From positions 43,116-107,115 of the forward strand of contig WSUB01000118.1 in assembly GCA_019633425.1 (NCBI GenBank): a DNA stretch of 64,000 bases, written 5' to 3'. The notes under the pieces were generated by a model. The model saw only the letters and a list, made by a program, of their open reading frames with translations, had not been told where the DNA came from and ran no database searches. How positions within the stretch are numbered: position 1 is the first letter of the stretch; each line of letters opens with the position of its first letter. The position numbers were made by a program, and so were the translations under genes. This document shows, in pieces, positions 45,829 to 56,317 of this stretch. This stretch comes from Tulasnella sp. 424. Its lineage: Eukaryota > Basidiomycota > Agaricomycetes > Cantharellales > Tulasnellaceae.

Positions 45829-46625
45829 CGGAACTCAGGAGTGGGTGGCGTTAGTAAAATGGTCGAAGGTCCGCTCATTCAGAGAGCACCGGTTGTTACT
45901 CAGCCGGTGGCTTAGTCATGTGGAGCAGAGGAAGGGGAGGGGGAAGAGGGTTGACCTGGGTTGACGCGAACTAGACGCCATCCTTCGAACGGTTCACTAT
46001 GGACGTATTCAGAAGAGTTGCGTTGTCCGTGACGTCTCGTGACCAGTCCAGAACAAAATTGGAGCGGAGATCGATTTCCTCCTCCCGGGAGTTTTGAAGC
46101 AACCCTCTTTACACCAACCATTAATGTTAGAAAATGGCAATGCATACTTCACATACCGATCATGGAAGGCTAGGGTGTGCATTCACGAGTCGCAGAGCAG
46201 CCCTCGAGGCATATATCCACAAGACACCACCAATCCTCACATGCACTCCCCACTCGCGCCACGTGGATCCCAGGCCATGCTAACGGGCTCTACCTTGAAG
46301 GTCCTTGTTCCTTAGGTGCAGTAATTACCACGGTACGTTCGTGAGTTCTTTCGCTGATCTTTAAAGGGAGCTGTGTTTTTTACAGGGCGACACCGCGGCT
46401 GATCAGAACGCAGCACCAAGAATAATCGACCACTACATCAACTGGATGTCGCAGTGCAATTGACAGTGTATCCTCCCTGAAACCATTCTCTGATTTTCTC
46501 TGTGCAACCGAGGCGTTTCAAGATCTTCAGTGTTCTTATAAAAAGAACCAGCGCACGCATCAACCTACAGCAGCCAGTTCACTTCTCCTTCTTATCTTTG
46601 TTATACCTTCTGATTTTCTCACCTA
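45829..46625. promoter_or_regulatory. Region between divergent reductase and gene A1
   Basis: Holds the promoters of both genes and no supported frame. A TATAAAA element lies near 46535, about 90 bases before the A1 start. The A-type upstream block found before left A and A2 is missing here. Confidence 0.45.
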
Positions 46626-48677
46626 ATGACAACAGGGCAGACACCAGTCTACTCGCCGCAGGTCGGTTTTGGGGTTGATTTTGCTGAGACGGTGAGCAAC
46701 CAAAGGGCGACTACCCGGCGGGCACACCACTCATTTTTGAATTAGATTTCGATTCCTTTTAGTTCCATCCGTCTATTCGGACGTGTCAAGCATCTCTCTC
46801 GTAAAGATCCTCGCGCGTCGGAGTTCTGGTCTGACGCACTTCTCGGTGAAGTGGACGGGAGGACCTTATTGGTCAAGGTTTATAGACAAAATGCGGGAGG
46901 AGAAGCGGCATTTTGCCAGGACTTGCAAACCTTCGCGAATGATCGAAGGTGTGCTACATTAGCATAATCACCTCTGACCGAGGATACGGGACTAATCATT
47001 GGTCTCGCAGTTCAAGCGCACCATCCGTTTATGGCATTTCACAAGATACCGCGACTCCGTGCATTTTATTCTCTACATGTGAGCAGACGCCGTATTTAAG
47101 TAATTTCTAACCAAACTGAGCCATCTCCACCAGCTTCTTTGACACTTTTCTCGGATTTTCTCTCGACCATCATACATAATGAACCGGAGCAAGCGCTCCA
47201 AACAGTATGGCAACTGGTAATGTATCCTTCCTCTCTAGCGCCCAGCGGTCCATCTGACGTGTATGCGTTCTTAGTTGATAAACATGCGTGTTAGTTTTTC
47301 CGTTCTCCGCGAGTTAGCCACCAATTGACACCAGCGTTTCAGGACGCTGGGACGAGCCTTCTCAAAGACATGGGATCCAGCAAAGCGGACATTGTTTGTG
47401 ATGCTATTGCAGTAAGTCGCTGTAATTCCACGGGCAGTACGCTGGATCTCATGAACCACCAATATTCCTAGAAAGCCCATGTTGACGACCAAGGCCAGAT
47501 CGTGCTAACGCCAAGGACAGAAGGTCCGGCAACTCACTCCAACGACTCCGTTGAGGAACTTGTCCGACGTGCTTGGGCTGTGGTACGTCTAACTCATCCA
47601 AAGCTTGGCTTCGGTGCGCCAGTCTGACAACCTTGCGATAGGTCATGCAAGGAGGTGGGGTTACCTATGATATTCGTTTGACAACTTTCTAACATCTGCG
47701 GCACCTTCAGCTCATCTCCGCCATTTGCGTGCCCTTGGATACGCTCTTGACGGAAATCCGGTTGTGGTCTTAAGCCCGTCTGTCTCTCCAGATTCGTTCG
47801 GATCTGCCCAAGAAGCGAATCAATATCTCCGCAAGTTTTGGCAGCCTGTGTCCAGTCGTCACTTATTCTGGCCCTCGGCAGCCCGAAAGGATGGTCGATT
47901 CGCACCCGGGGATTTCGGAGTTTTTGATCCAGTCCCCAGAAAGGGGATAGCCTTCCGGAAATTGGGTTCTGTTGCACACGAGCTTGGGGGTGTCAAGACT
48001 ACCGTCCAATTTTCTGACTTGGATGAAGTGAAGTCTAATGTATTCAGGTAGGTGTCTCAATCCCCGACCTTGTCTGCAGGGCTTTTGGCTGAGCCGATGC
48101 ATTAAAGGTTAACATGTCATCCCAATGGGCAAAAATCCCAGGATGAGTTGCTCAAAGAGGGATTCATGTTTTCGTGGTCCAACGGTGTTAAGGATGAGGC
48201 AACGGAATGTGATTGGTGGCGTTTGAATGTCCGGAAACTGGCCGAGTCGCATGATGTGCCACCCGAGAGTTTAGTTCTTGGTATGTGCGCCAAGAGAGAT
48301 CAACCGTCCTCATGCTGACTCTCAAGGCAGTGACCAAGACGGTTCACGGGTTGGACTCGACACCTCTTGAACACCTTTCCAGGCATATTCAGCAGCCTAT
48401 CCATTTCCAACTTAGCTTAGATGACAGTGGAGCCATTTCGGAGGAATGTTGGTCCTTCAGTGACGCCACCGAAACCGAGCGTGGCGATCAAGAGGTTCAA
48501 AAGCAGGTGATATCCCCTGAAATTCCTCTACCAAAGCTTAATCGGTTCGTGATTCAAAGTGCTGAGGATGCCGCGGCCAATTCAACTTACGATTTTCGCC
48601 GTAATAGGCACTTCGGAGAGTACCCCTTCCCAGCCCGCTATATCCAGCTAGAGGCCTTGGATTTGGAGTTCTCTTAA
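46626..48677 (+). CDS. Gene A1: unrecognised paralogue of gene A, most divergent copy
   Basis: Exon 1 is MTTGQTPVYSPQVGFGVDF. Exon 2 reads ISIPFSSIRLFGRVKHLSRK, then LLGEVDGRTLLVKVYRQNAGG and AFCQDLQTFAND, the same kinase-N-lobe-like layout as gene A. Next are SVYGISQDTATPCILFS, VWQL, AHVDDQGQIVLTPRT and SVEELVRRAWAV. The conserved core follows: LRALGYALDGNPVVVLSP, YLRKFWQPVSSRHLFWPS, PGDFGVFDPVP, FRKLGSVAHELGG. The end is HGLDSTPLEHLSRHIQQPIH, then HFGEYPFPARYIQLEALDLEFS. Exon number and phases match the other copies, and no lesion was found. Much of the sequence has diverged from left A and A2, but the C-terminal core is held. Its stop is 213 bases from that of B1. Confidence 0.75.
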
Positions 48678-48890
48678 TCGCTGGCTTGAGATTTCCTCTC
48701 CTGGCCTCCGGTTCGCCCGCCGGGACCGACTGGTTTGAAGCCGTAATAGATATTTACGAGTCTGCGGTCGAATCCCTGTCCAGAAATTCCTTTCGAAATA
48801 TCATAAACCTAACTAGTATACAGCAGCAGAAAAAAAAAGAAAAAAGTCCATCCATGGATCCAGTCACCGTCCGTAGTCTACATCGGTGCG

Positions 48891-49540
48891 TCAGCATTCA
48901 ACCTCGGCTTTCCCAGCCTGGACCGCCTTCAACGCTCGCCGCTTAATCATCGAGGCTGGGATGTCGTTAACATGATATACTGTTAAGCTTTTCCAGACCC
49001 CCTCAACTTCAAACGTGGTTCTATTACCACAGTAAGAGATGATCAGCTTATTTGTTTGCGTCCTGTAGCCTTCCAACCTTGGCCGGAAATCGTTCTCCCC
49101 AAGCGCGGCCAGAAGCATATACAGCTTTACGTACACAGTTTATCAGTATTGGGTCTGCGAGCGTTATCGTAAACAGTGCTTACATCAGGAGTATCTGGGG
49201 TTGGTTCCTGCTGTGATGTTTGTTGGCTCGGCTCTGAAACAGCAGGCGTCGGGCTGGATGGCTCCAACGCTCGATCCATCGTCGGCCAGCGAAATACATC
49301 CAGGGGGGCATTAGTTTCAAGTGAAACCTCCTGTCCCTTTCCGGAGTTGCTATCCTGGATGACAGCTGGTGGAACCAGAGGCCACTTGATTTCCGGTAAG
49401 AGGAGCGAGGGTCGTGAGGAAGAGGAATTATGAGGCGACGAAGGCTGAAATACTAGGCGAGATTGAAGCTCAGGGAGTGCGAGACACTGGTGCCGGAGAC
49501 CGTAGATCCGTGGAGTTGATGTCGAGAACTTGCGACCCAT
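48891..49540 (-). CDS. Gene B1: unrecognised paralogue of gene B
   Basis: Starts MGRKFSTSTPRIYGLRHQCLA. The first exon is Pro/Ser/Gln-rich, with FRWPTMDRALEPSSPTP matching the FQWPAIDRTP of the left copy. After one intron it continues LYMLLAALGENDFRPRLEGYR, then IISYCGNRTTFEV and KSLTVYHVNDIPASMIKRR, and ends AEVEC. The intron position, the ISYCG and YHV motifs and the terminal Cys agree with the other two copies. It is convergent with A1. Confidence 0.78.
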
Positions 49541-49739
49541 AGTTTGACTCGTGCGTGAGGTGGTTCACCGTTGGGTTGCGAAGGTTCGGTGGTGTTGCTG
49601 CGTCTGGAGTATTTCGGAAACAGTTCCTTTTGAATGGAAGGATGGATTCATATAATCATCACCGGCCGCGGTGGTGCCTGAGATGGATACGATATATGTG
49701 TATGGTCACTGTCCAGTCGGAGAACAAGCAGCATTGGAA

Positions 49740-49880
49740 CCATTGCATCTGTGCACTGCAAAGCCATGGATACGACGTCACATAGCCGAGATTTGATCTA
49801 CGACGTGCCATCGTTCTGTCGACGTCGCCAGGTGACCCTTGGTACAAAGGGGAACACCCGATTCAAGGACCCTTCATCGG
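49740..49880 (-). promoter_or_regulatory. Conserved block upstream of gene B1
   Basis: The reverse strand carries GGGTCCTTGAATCGG, CCCCTTTGTA, CACCTGGCGACGTC and CGTATCCATGGCTTTGCA, in the same order and at about the same distance (200-340 bases) from the start codon as in the other copies. Confidence 0.6.
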
Positions 49881-50587
49881 ACCCTTAGAACTCGAGGCTA
49901 CCTCTCGTTACAAAAGTTCTGAAGCACAGATCTCCAAGTCAACGGAAGCAATTAAACATCACAACGGTGTAACGAAAAGTAACGCCTTGTGAAGCCGTTG
50001 GGAGGATGATTAGCGAACCCGTGCATCGAACGTTTGGTTGACTTTGTTTCATACACTACTTTGTCATGCGGCTTTCGGAGTTGGCAAGACGGAGCTAAAG
50101 CACTTCTTTCTTATGCCTCAAAACTCTCGCGCGAGCTATATAATGTTCAGAAACATGTTTATGTAAGAGGCTAATGCGACTGGCTGGAGAGTCATGCGGA
50201 CTCGTGGCCGTTACTCCTGATACGTTGGATATTTGGTGGAGTTTGCTGGATCTACCCTTCCCACGGACCCACTCCAGCTCATTCGGCAAGAGGGTCTAGC
50301 ATCCAATGCCCAATCAATATGCGGTTCGAGTCCAGTACGTTGCCATCGCACGGTACTGTAGTCAAGCTGATGAGTGGCATAAGCTGGCAGCTCCGGACAA
50401 TTTTATCCTCTCCCTGATAGCAGGTGCAGGTCGGTTGGAGAAAGTCCCTGCGGTGTCCTCACTCGAACGTCCCGGACGAGCTGTTTGTCTGCATTGGCAG
50501 CGGCTCACACCAGACACCGCGCGCAGTAATCATCCACAGTGCAACGATACTCGCCTTTGTTGTATGCATGCGACGTCAAGCCCGTAA

Positions 50588-50800
50588 AGAGGTCGCTACT
50601 GACCGGCTGTGTTTATTGCAGAAGCACTGCGTCTTGCTTGGCCCACGACTGCTTGCACAATAGAAACTCCCAGTAAAGACAGGAAACCTCTCTGTGAATC
50701 CATAGCGGTTTTTAGGGGAACTTCCAATGCATTGTACATTCGACATAACTCTAAGAGGCGTTATGGTTCCCGCTGTGGACCTTTAAGTACCACGCTATCC
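50588..50800 (+). promoter_or_regulatory. Conserved upstream region of gene A2
   Basis: Matches the reverse complement of 6420-6640 (see the left-copy entry), ending in CTTTAAGTACC about 90 bases before the A2 start. The spacer 49881-50587 holds no supported gene, although about 50424-50587 also matches the left arm. Confidence 0.65.
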
Positions 50801-50878
50801 ACGCCGATTGAAATCAACTGCATTTCCTCTCTCACCTTTCTGATTCGCTACTCTAGTCATCCCAATTTTTATATACTA

Positions 50879-52908
50879 ATGTCTTCTGTTCAGACGCAGC
50901 GTACGCCGCAGGTCGGCTTTCCCCTCGATAAATCCTTCAATTCATCGGTCAGTCGGCTTGAGCTAGCATGCTGTTCTCCGCTAATATTTCAACAGGTCTC
51001 TATTCCGTTCGAATCCATTCGTCTCTCCGGTCGCTTGAACCGCATGCATGGGAAGGACAACCGCGACGCCGCTTTCTGGAACAACGCGCTTATCGCGGAG
51101 GTTGGCGGGCAGAGGTACATCGCAAAAGTCTATACCCAAAGCTCAGGCGGGGAGAGAGCATTTGAGCACGATCTAGAAAGATTGGTAAACGACAAAGGGT
51201 GCGCTGTCTGTTGGGTTCAGCCAAGCCTTTTGCTCAATATCTCTGTGGCGGCAGATCGAACATCCCGCGAATCTTCGGTCACTCCAGCGACTCCGCAACT
51301 CCTTGCATCCTTTTCGCGACATGTTAGTGCTATGTAATTATCCTTAACGAATTTGATACTGACTTTCACAAAGCCCATGTCTCACCCTTCCACGTCTACC
51401 TGGGCGAGCTGCTTAGAACTTCGCCAGAGACGGCTCTACAGGACGCATGGCAGCTGGTATGATTACTATAAGCTACAGAAAAATATTGATCATGGAAATC
51501 ACTCACCAATTTCTCCCCTTTTGGCAGCTTATCGACATGAAGGTATGTGACACCTGTCTTAGCACCAGCCCCACTAACCCAATATCGATTTTAGGATGCG
51601 GCAGAAGGTTTGCTCCGTAATTACCCCTCGCTTCCGTCGAGCGTACTCTGGGACGCGTTAGCTGTGAGTCTCGCCACTGAATACGGGGAGGTGGTCCTGA
51701 CGTAGCTCAAACCTGCAGAAAGCTTCGATAGACGACGAACGTAAAATCATTCTGACTCCCGAAGTCAGCAGCAGCGCATATAATTCATCAGAGTCGGTTG
51801 AAAAGCTGGTCCAAACTGCTTGGTCAGAGGTAAGCTCTATGGCAACGTTACAGGAAAGGGCTAATGCTCACATGACGCCATTGTCAGTTCCTGCGAACAG
51901 GTGAGACTCCCAATACCTTGCCGTCAAAAGCTCTCTGACACATCTTCACTCACAGGCCAGTACAGACCCCTCCGTCCGCTCGGCTATGCTCTTGCAGGAA
52001 ACCCGCAGGCAGTTCTGGGAACCTCCCCACACACATTCGATGATACGGCGTCTGCTTTACGGTATCTCAAGCAGTTTTGGATTGCTCCCTCCCGGCGATA
52101 CTTGTCTTGGCCGTCTGAAGTGAAAGGATGTTTCGAACCGGGGGATTTCGGGGTGTTTGAAGTCCATCGAAACGAAAGGGTTTTTAGGAAATTAGGGTCG
52201 GTTTCCACGGAATTCGGAGGAGTAGTCACAAGAAAGAATGCTGGAAACTTGGAGGAAGTCCAACCGGGCGTTTTCAGGTGATTAATATCTTAGTCAGGCC
52301 AAGTATTCGCCATCTAATAACGCCTTTCGACATTGGAAGGAAAACTTGCAACCCTCTTCCTGAAGGGGGCCAAGTCAACCCCATCTCCGACTACTTGATG
52401 ATGTCCTGGACCAACACGTTGAAAGAATCTAAGGATGAATGGAACTGGCTTTGCGCGAATGTGGGTCGCCTAGCCTCCGAGCATGGTGTCGAGCCCGAGG
52501 ACTTGGTACTTTGTAAGTCAAGCTTTCCTTCGAGTTGATTCTGTCCTCATCTGAACCTTCTTCCAAGTGACCGAAACCTGTCATGGACTCGACGCCACGT
52601 CATTAGAGACTTTGACTCGAACTATCCAGAGTCCCATTCATTATTACGTCCACCTCGACGCTATCGGAAGAGCCTTCCGATGCTATTGGACGTTCGGAGA
52701 CGCCCCGATCTCTGGAGAGGGCCTCTCGGAAATAGCAGAAGATCCGGAAGTCAAAGGGTTACCCCTACCGGTCGTGGAAATGTGAGTCCGTTGGGTACCT
52801 CTCTCGACCACTTTGTTGACTGAGCCAAAATCAACCCCCCAATATAGGCATTTCGGGAGGACACCGTTCCCTGTCCAATACCTGCAAATAGAGAACATCG
52901 ATCTTTAG
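50879..52908 (+). CDS. Gene A2: unrecognised paralogue of gene A
   Basis: This copy was spliced most carefully and gives about 470 residues. Exon 1 is MSSVQTQRTPQVGFPLDKSF. Next is VSIPFESIRLSGRLN, then LIAEVGGQRYIAKVYTQSSGG and AFEHDLERLVNDKG. After a splice that keeps the frame come SNIPRIFGHSSDSATPCILF, FHVYLGELLRTSPETALQDA, DAAEGLLRNYPSLPSSVLWD, and IILTPEVSSSAYNSS. The core reads RPLGYALAGNPQAVLG, SRRYLSWPSEVKGCFEPGDF, FRKLGSVSTEFGG; then DYLMMSWTNTLKESKDEW, HGLDATSLETLTRTIQSPIH and HFGRTPFPVQYLQIENIDL. The core looks like a substrate- or partner-binding domain of unknown type. Closest to left A. Its stop is 264 bases from B2. Confidence 0.78.
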
Positions 52909-53172
52909 AGATTGAGAGGTCACTACCTTCGTATCCCTTGCATCGTAATATACGCTTCCGGCTTTGCCAAGATGGGTCGATTATGTCCGTCGGACAGCGA
53001 CGCACCAATTCGTAGGCCAAAGAGCACGCCGAGGTTACTTAAGCTATTCAAATTGCAAGCCGCATACACAGGTAAATCTACATCATAATGAGTCCGTGAT
53101 AGCTTTAAGGATATTCTAAAGTAAACGAAAGGGTATATTCCATGCTTGCTAGGGGCACGCTGGATAGAGACT

Positions 53173-53818
53173 TCAACAGTGGATATCTGCGGTTCCTGCC
53201 CGCACTGCGACGAGAGCCTGATCCCTGGTATTCTCATCAGATACAGCTCCAACATGGTAAATGGTCAGGCGGCTCAAAGTTTTGGTGTCGACATATGTCG
53301 TTTGGTCACCACAATACGATATGGAAAGACCGTCGAGAGGTTCCTCAACGCAGAAAAGCTTCGGTTGGAAGAAAGATGCGGCTAGTCTTCCTAGAAGTGC
53401 ATAAAGCTGAGAAAGGGGTATTCAGTACCAAATCTCTAGAAATGAACGAAGCGACACATACACGAGGTGGCTCGCTGGCCAACGCTTGATTGCTGTGGAC
53501 ACGTGGTGACCCCCGTTGACGAGGCTGATCATTATCCTCCTCATCCCGATAAATGTCCGGCCAGTGGAATAGCTCTAAGCCCATCCTATTTTGCGATGAG
53601 TCACGGGGAAGGGCCAAGATCTCAGAAAATTGTCTTCTGTTTGGGGAACCAGGCTTGCGCTCCGTGTCGTTCCCGTTCACGGGTAAGTCCAGCTGCAACG
53701 TATTTTGGCAGGAATAAGCCGGAGAGGAGGATGGTGTAGGAAGAGGTGAGGGTAGAGACTCTCTAAGTAGTGGGAGGGGAAGGCAAGAGCGGCGTTGAGG
53801 GCGCTGAGGTGATGTCAT
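53173..53818 (-). CDS. Gene B2: unrecognised paralogue of gene B
   Basis: Exon 1 begins MTSPQRPQRRSCLPLPLLRE, is Pro/Ser-rich and includes FHWPDIYRDEE. The second exon is not seen as one clear long frame but reads on continuously from about 53405: LYALLGRLAASFFQPKLFC, then LSISYCGDQTTYVDTKTLSR and LTIYHVGAVSDENTRDQAL, ending ADIHC and a stop at 53173-53175. The domain is closest to left B (SYCGDQTTYMDTK). Convergent with A2. Confidence 0.78.
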
Positions 53819-53999
53819 TGGCTGCCGATGATTCGTCGAAGGTTGATAAGGGGTAAAGTGGTATTAGAACCGTAGTGACGAGAATAGCTAAGCAGGAATC
53901 ACTCGCTTTTAACTAACCCGTTGGGGTCACCACTCCATCTCTGAGATCAGGAGTGACCTGAGAGGAAGACGATTTTGTGTACGAGTCGCAAAGTGGATA

Positions 54000-54190
54000 G
54001 ATAACAAGCGGGATGGGGGCTCGCTGCAAGTACGCGGTGCAAAGCCATGGAGACGACTTCGAATAACCAAGATTTGGCCCAGGTGAAAGGAAGTGGTTGC
54101 TTTTCGGTTGATGTCGCCAGGCGGCAGCCGACACAAAGGGGATAACCGATTCAAGGACCCTGAGTCCTCAGGCTCACCAAGACATCCAAA
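54000..54190 (-). promoter_or_regulatory. Conserved block upstream of gene B2
   Basis: The reverse strand carries GGACTCAGGGTCCTTGAATC, CCCCTTTGTGT, CTGGCGACATCAA and CGTCTCCATGGCTTTGCA, in the same order as before left B and B1. It is closest to the left copy, which shares GGACTCAGGGTCC. Confidence 0.6.
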
Positions 54191-55001
54191 CATTTCTGAA
54201 ACACGAAGCCCCAAGTCAACCCAGCCACTGTAATGAAAACATATCAACAGTGTAGTGACACATGACAGTACTACTGACCGGTCGATCTGCGAGCATAATG
54301 AAGGCTCCAGTAAGGGTCCGCGGTGCACCGAACATTGTGCGGCGTTTGTTCAGTCTACCATTCCATCCCACATAATATTCCAGCCCACCGATCCACGAGA
54401 GGTTGCGGTTCTTCTCATGCGATTCGTTACTTTGTCCAGTACCTGCTTGGTGACAATATGCGTAGCGGCAAGTAGCGGTAGCTTATGCAATTCCAACTCC
54501 CTCCATTGCCTCCTTTGACAGCACGGCGCACACGCTCGGCTGGAGCGGAGTGTCTAAAGGTAGTGAAAGCGCATCAACGCCATCCAAACATGCCTGAGCG
54601 AAGTACGTTCTCATGCCCAATTATGCCTCTCGGGACAGCCGTTTCAATCTCGACTGGCGTACACATCCAGTCGTCCGCACCACTGTGCTACCGACACTCC
54701 CCTTCCTTTCCCTCATCATTCGGGATGATGAAGCTCTTTAGAAGGCACTGGAATAACGTGTCGTGACGAGCCGTCGCCGTTGTGCTGACCTCTACACTCG
54801 TCTAGAGTAAGTTTTTCAGCTGTCGCTGGCGGCCCAGCTCCCATCGCTGTTGGATCTCAACGCCGAAATCATAATCACCATTTCAAAGAACAATATATTT
54901 GAGTCCCCAAGTAATACCGGAACGCCATCGTTCTGGGTGATAATGTAAAAAGAAGCGGTCTTCTTAGTTCTTCATCTCTCGGTGTATGGCGAGGGCGAGA
55001 T
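54191..55001. other. Spacer between B2 upstream region and the coiled-coil gene
   Basis: The part at about 54638-54790 matches 2380-2480 of the left arm. I see no gene. Short frames here are not conserved between the arms. Confidence 0.5.
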
Positions 55002-56317
55002 CTATTCCATTCTCGGAGATGCGGATGCATCGGAGGTTGAGGCCGTTGAGAGATCGCAATCGTCAAGCTTGAAGTGAACAGACTTTCTTGGAGAATGAGT
55101 TGAAGTTGGAGTGCTTTTCGTTTGGCTCACTGCTGTTGCAGTGCTCTGGTAGCTCTCGCCCTTGCTCTGGCGCGATGTCCTGTGTCCCTCTATTACGTCA
55201 TCAGACTGCTCTTTGACCCCTTCTTCGCTCTCTTCGCCAGATTGCTCCAGTTCGACCAGGCTCCCGCCCAAGCGACCCTTGGGTTGTACCAATATCATTA
55301 CAGTCTTTCGTACACTCTCCTCCACGCTTCGCAGACGGAGCTCCAATTCCTTGATGTAGGCAGCTTGTTTCTCGGTATGGCCAATCTCGCGCCGGTAAGC
55401 TTCAGAATGGTCGGACAGAGCATCCAGTTCACGATGTGCAGAGAGGAGCTGGAGTTCCATTCCACGTTGTCTCCAAAGAGCCATCCCGTATTCGAGTTGA
55501 AGTTCCTGAAGAAGAGAGAGTGTGCGCAAAGCGGGTTGACGTTCATGGTACCATCGGAGTTCCCGTTCCACGAAAGTTTCGCGCATATCTTCGAGCTCAC
55601 GTTGCAAGTCACCTATTGTGTTAAAGTCCCGAGCGTGATAGGCGTGAAGTGTTTGGACGCGAGTACGGATTCGGCGAAGGAGTTCAGGAAGAGTCTCGCG
55701 GGTATCGAGTTCGAAGGAGTCAGTCTCAGAGTCTGCAAGAGGAATCACAGAGTCAAAATAGAGGCCCTCAGCAACTTTCACAACTTCCTTCATCCTGTTT
55801 TCGAGATGATGTCGTTTTGAGCGTTCGTTCGTGAGGGTCGTCTCCGCGTCCAGAAGCTCGCCTATGACGCGTTCCTTGTCAAATCGTTCGCGGAAAACTG
55901 CGAGCTCCGTTCTATGAAGTTCAAGGCTGAGAGAGTCAATTTGAGAATCATAACGATTAACGATACGGTGCAAAGCTGATCCAGGAATGGTGCGAGGAGG
56001 CTGTTTCACCAGTTTTCCCCGCCGTGGTGCGAGCGTGGAGGTGCCTCCAAGTTCCCGAGCCTGAGTTGCAGCATGCGGAAATAGACGGCGCCGCTGACGT
56101 AGTTGACTGGGTCGTATAGGGCGTTCGTTAGGACCGTCTGCCGTCCCTAGTCGGTTCTGGGCATTTCGGGGCGTTCTGGGTCGAGCTGGTTTTACGATCC
56201 TGGAAAGGGCAGCCTACACGAAAGCAAGCAAACAGTTGATCAAAACATCTCAGTAAGGTCTGAAAGATATCGTCTTGCCTTTACAGAGATCCAAGACTGT
56301 GATGCGTTGCGAAACAT
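55002..56317 (-). CDS. Coiled-coil protein of unknown function
   Basis: Exon 1 (MFRNASQSWIS, 56317-56285) splices in frame over an intron of 71 bases to AALSRIVKPARPRTPR and then to one long exon of about 400 codons. The head is basic and Arg/Pro-rich. From about residue 90 to 330 it has heptad-like helices: SLSLELHRTELAVFRERFDK, LLDAETTLTNERSKRHHLE, DLQRELEDMRETFVERELRW, YIKELELRLRSVEESVRK. The tail is acidic then Ser/Thr-rich (SPRKSVHFKLDD). No signal peptide or membrane segment is seen. This layout would fit a structural or scaffold protein, but I do not recognise a family. The opposite-strand frame of 232 codons is its shadow. Confidence 0.75.

Larger units (their letters stand above)
44540..54790. 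repeat. Right arm of the inverted segmental duplication, with an extra A/B pair
   Basis: Reverse-complement counterpart of 2380-8555. It holds the AP-4 epsilon fragment, the reductase, and two A/B pairs instead of one. The matching region after B2 ends near 54790. The right-hand DUF4246 gene does not follow it there; it sits at the opposite end of the arm (42.2-44.2 kb), so the two sides differ by at least one further rearrangement. Confidence 0.8.

Noticed and set aside
55122..55820. 232-codon plus-strand frame
   Set aside because: Antisense shadow of the coiled-coil gene; the minus strand is open for longer and joins an in-frame first exon.
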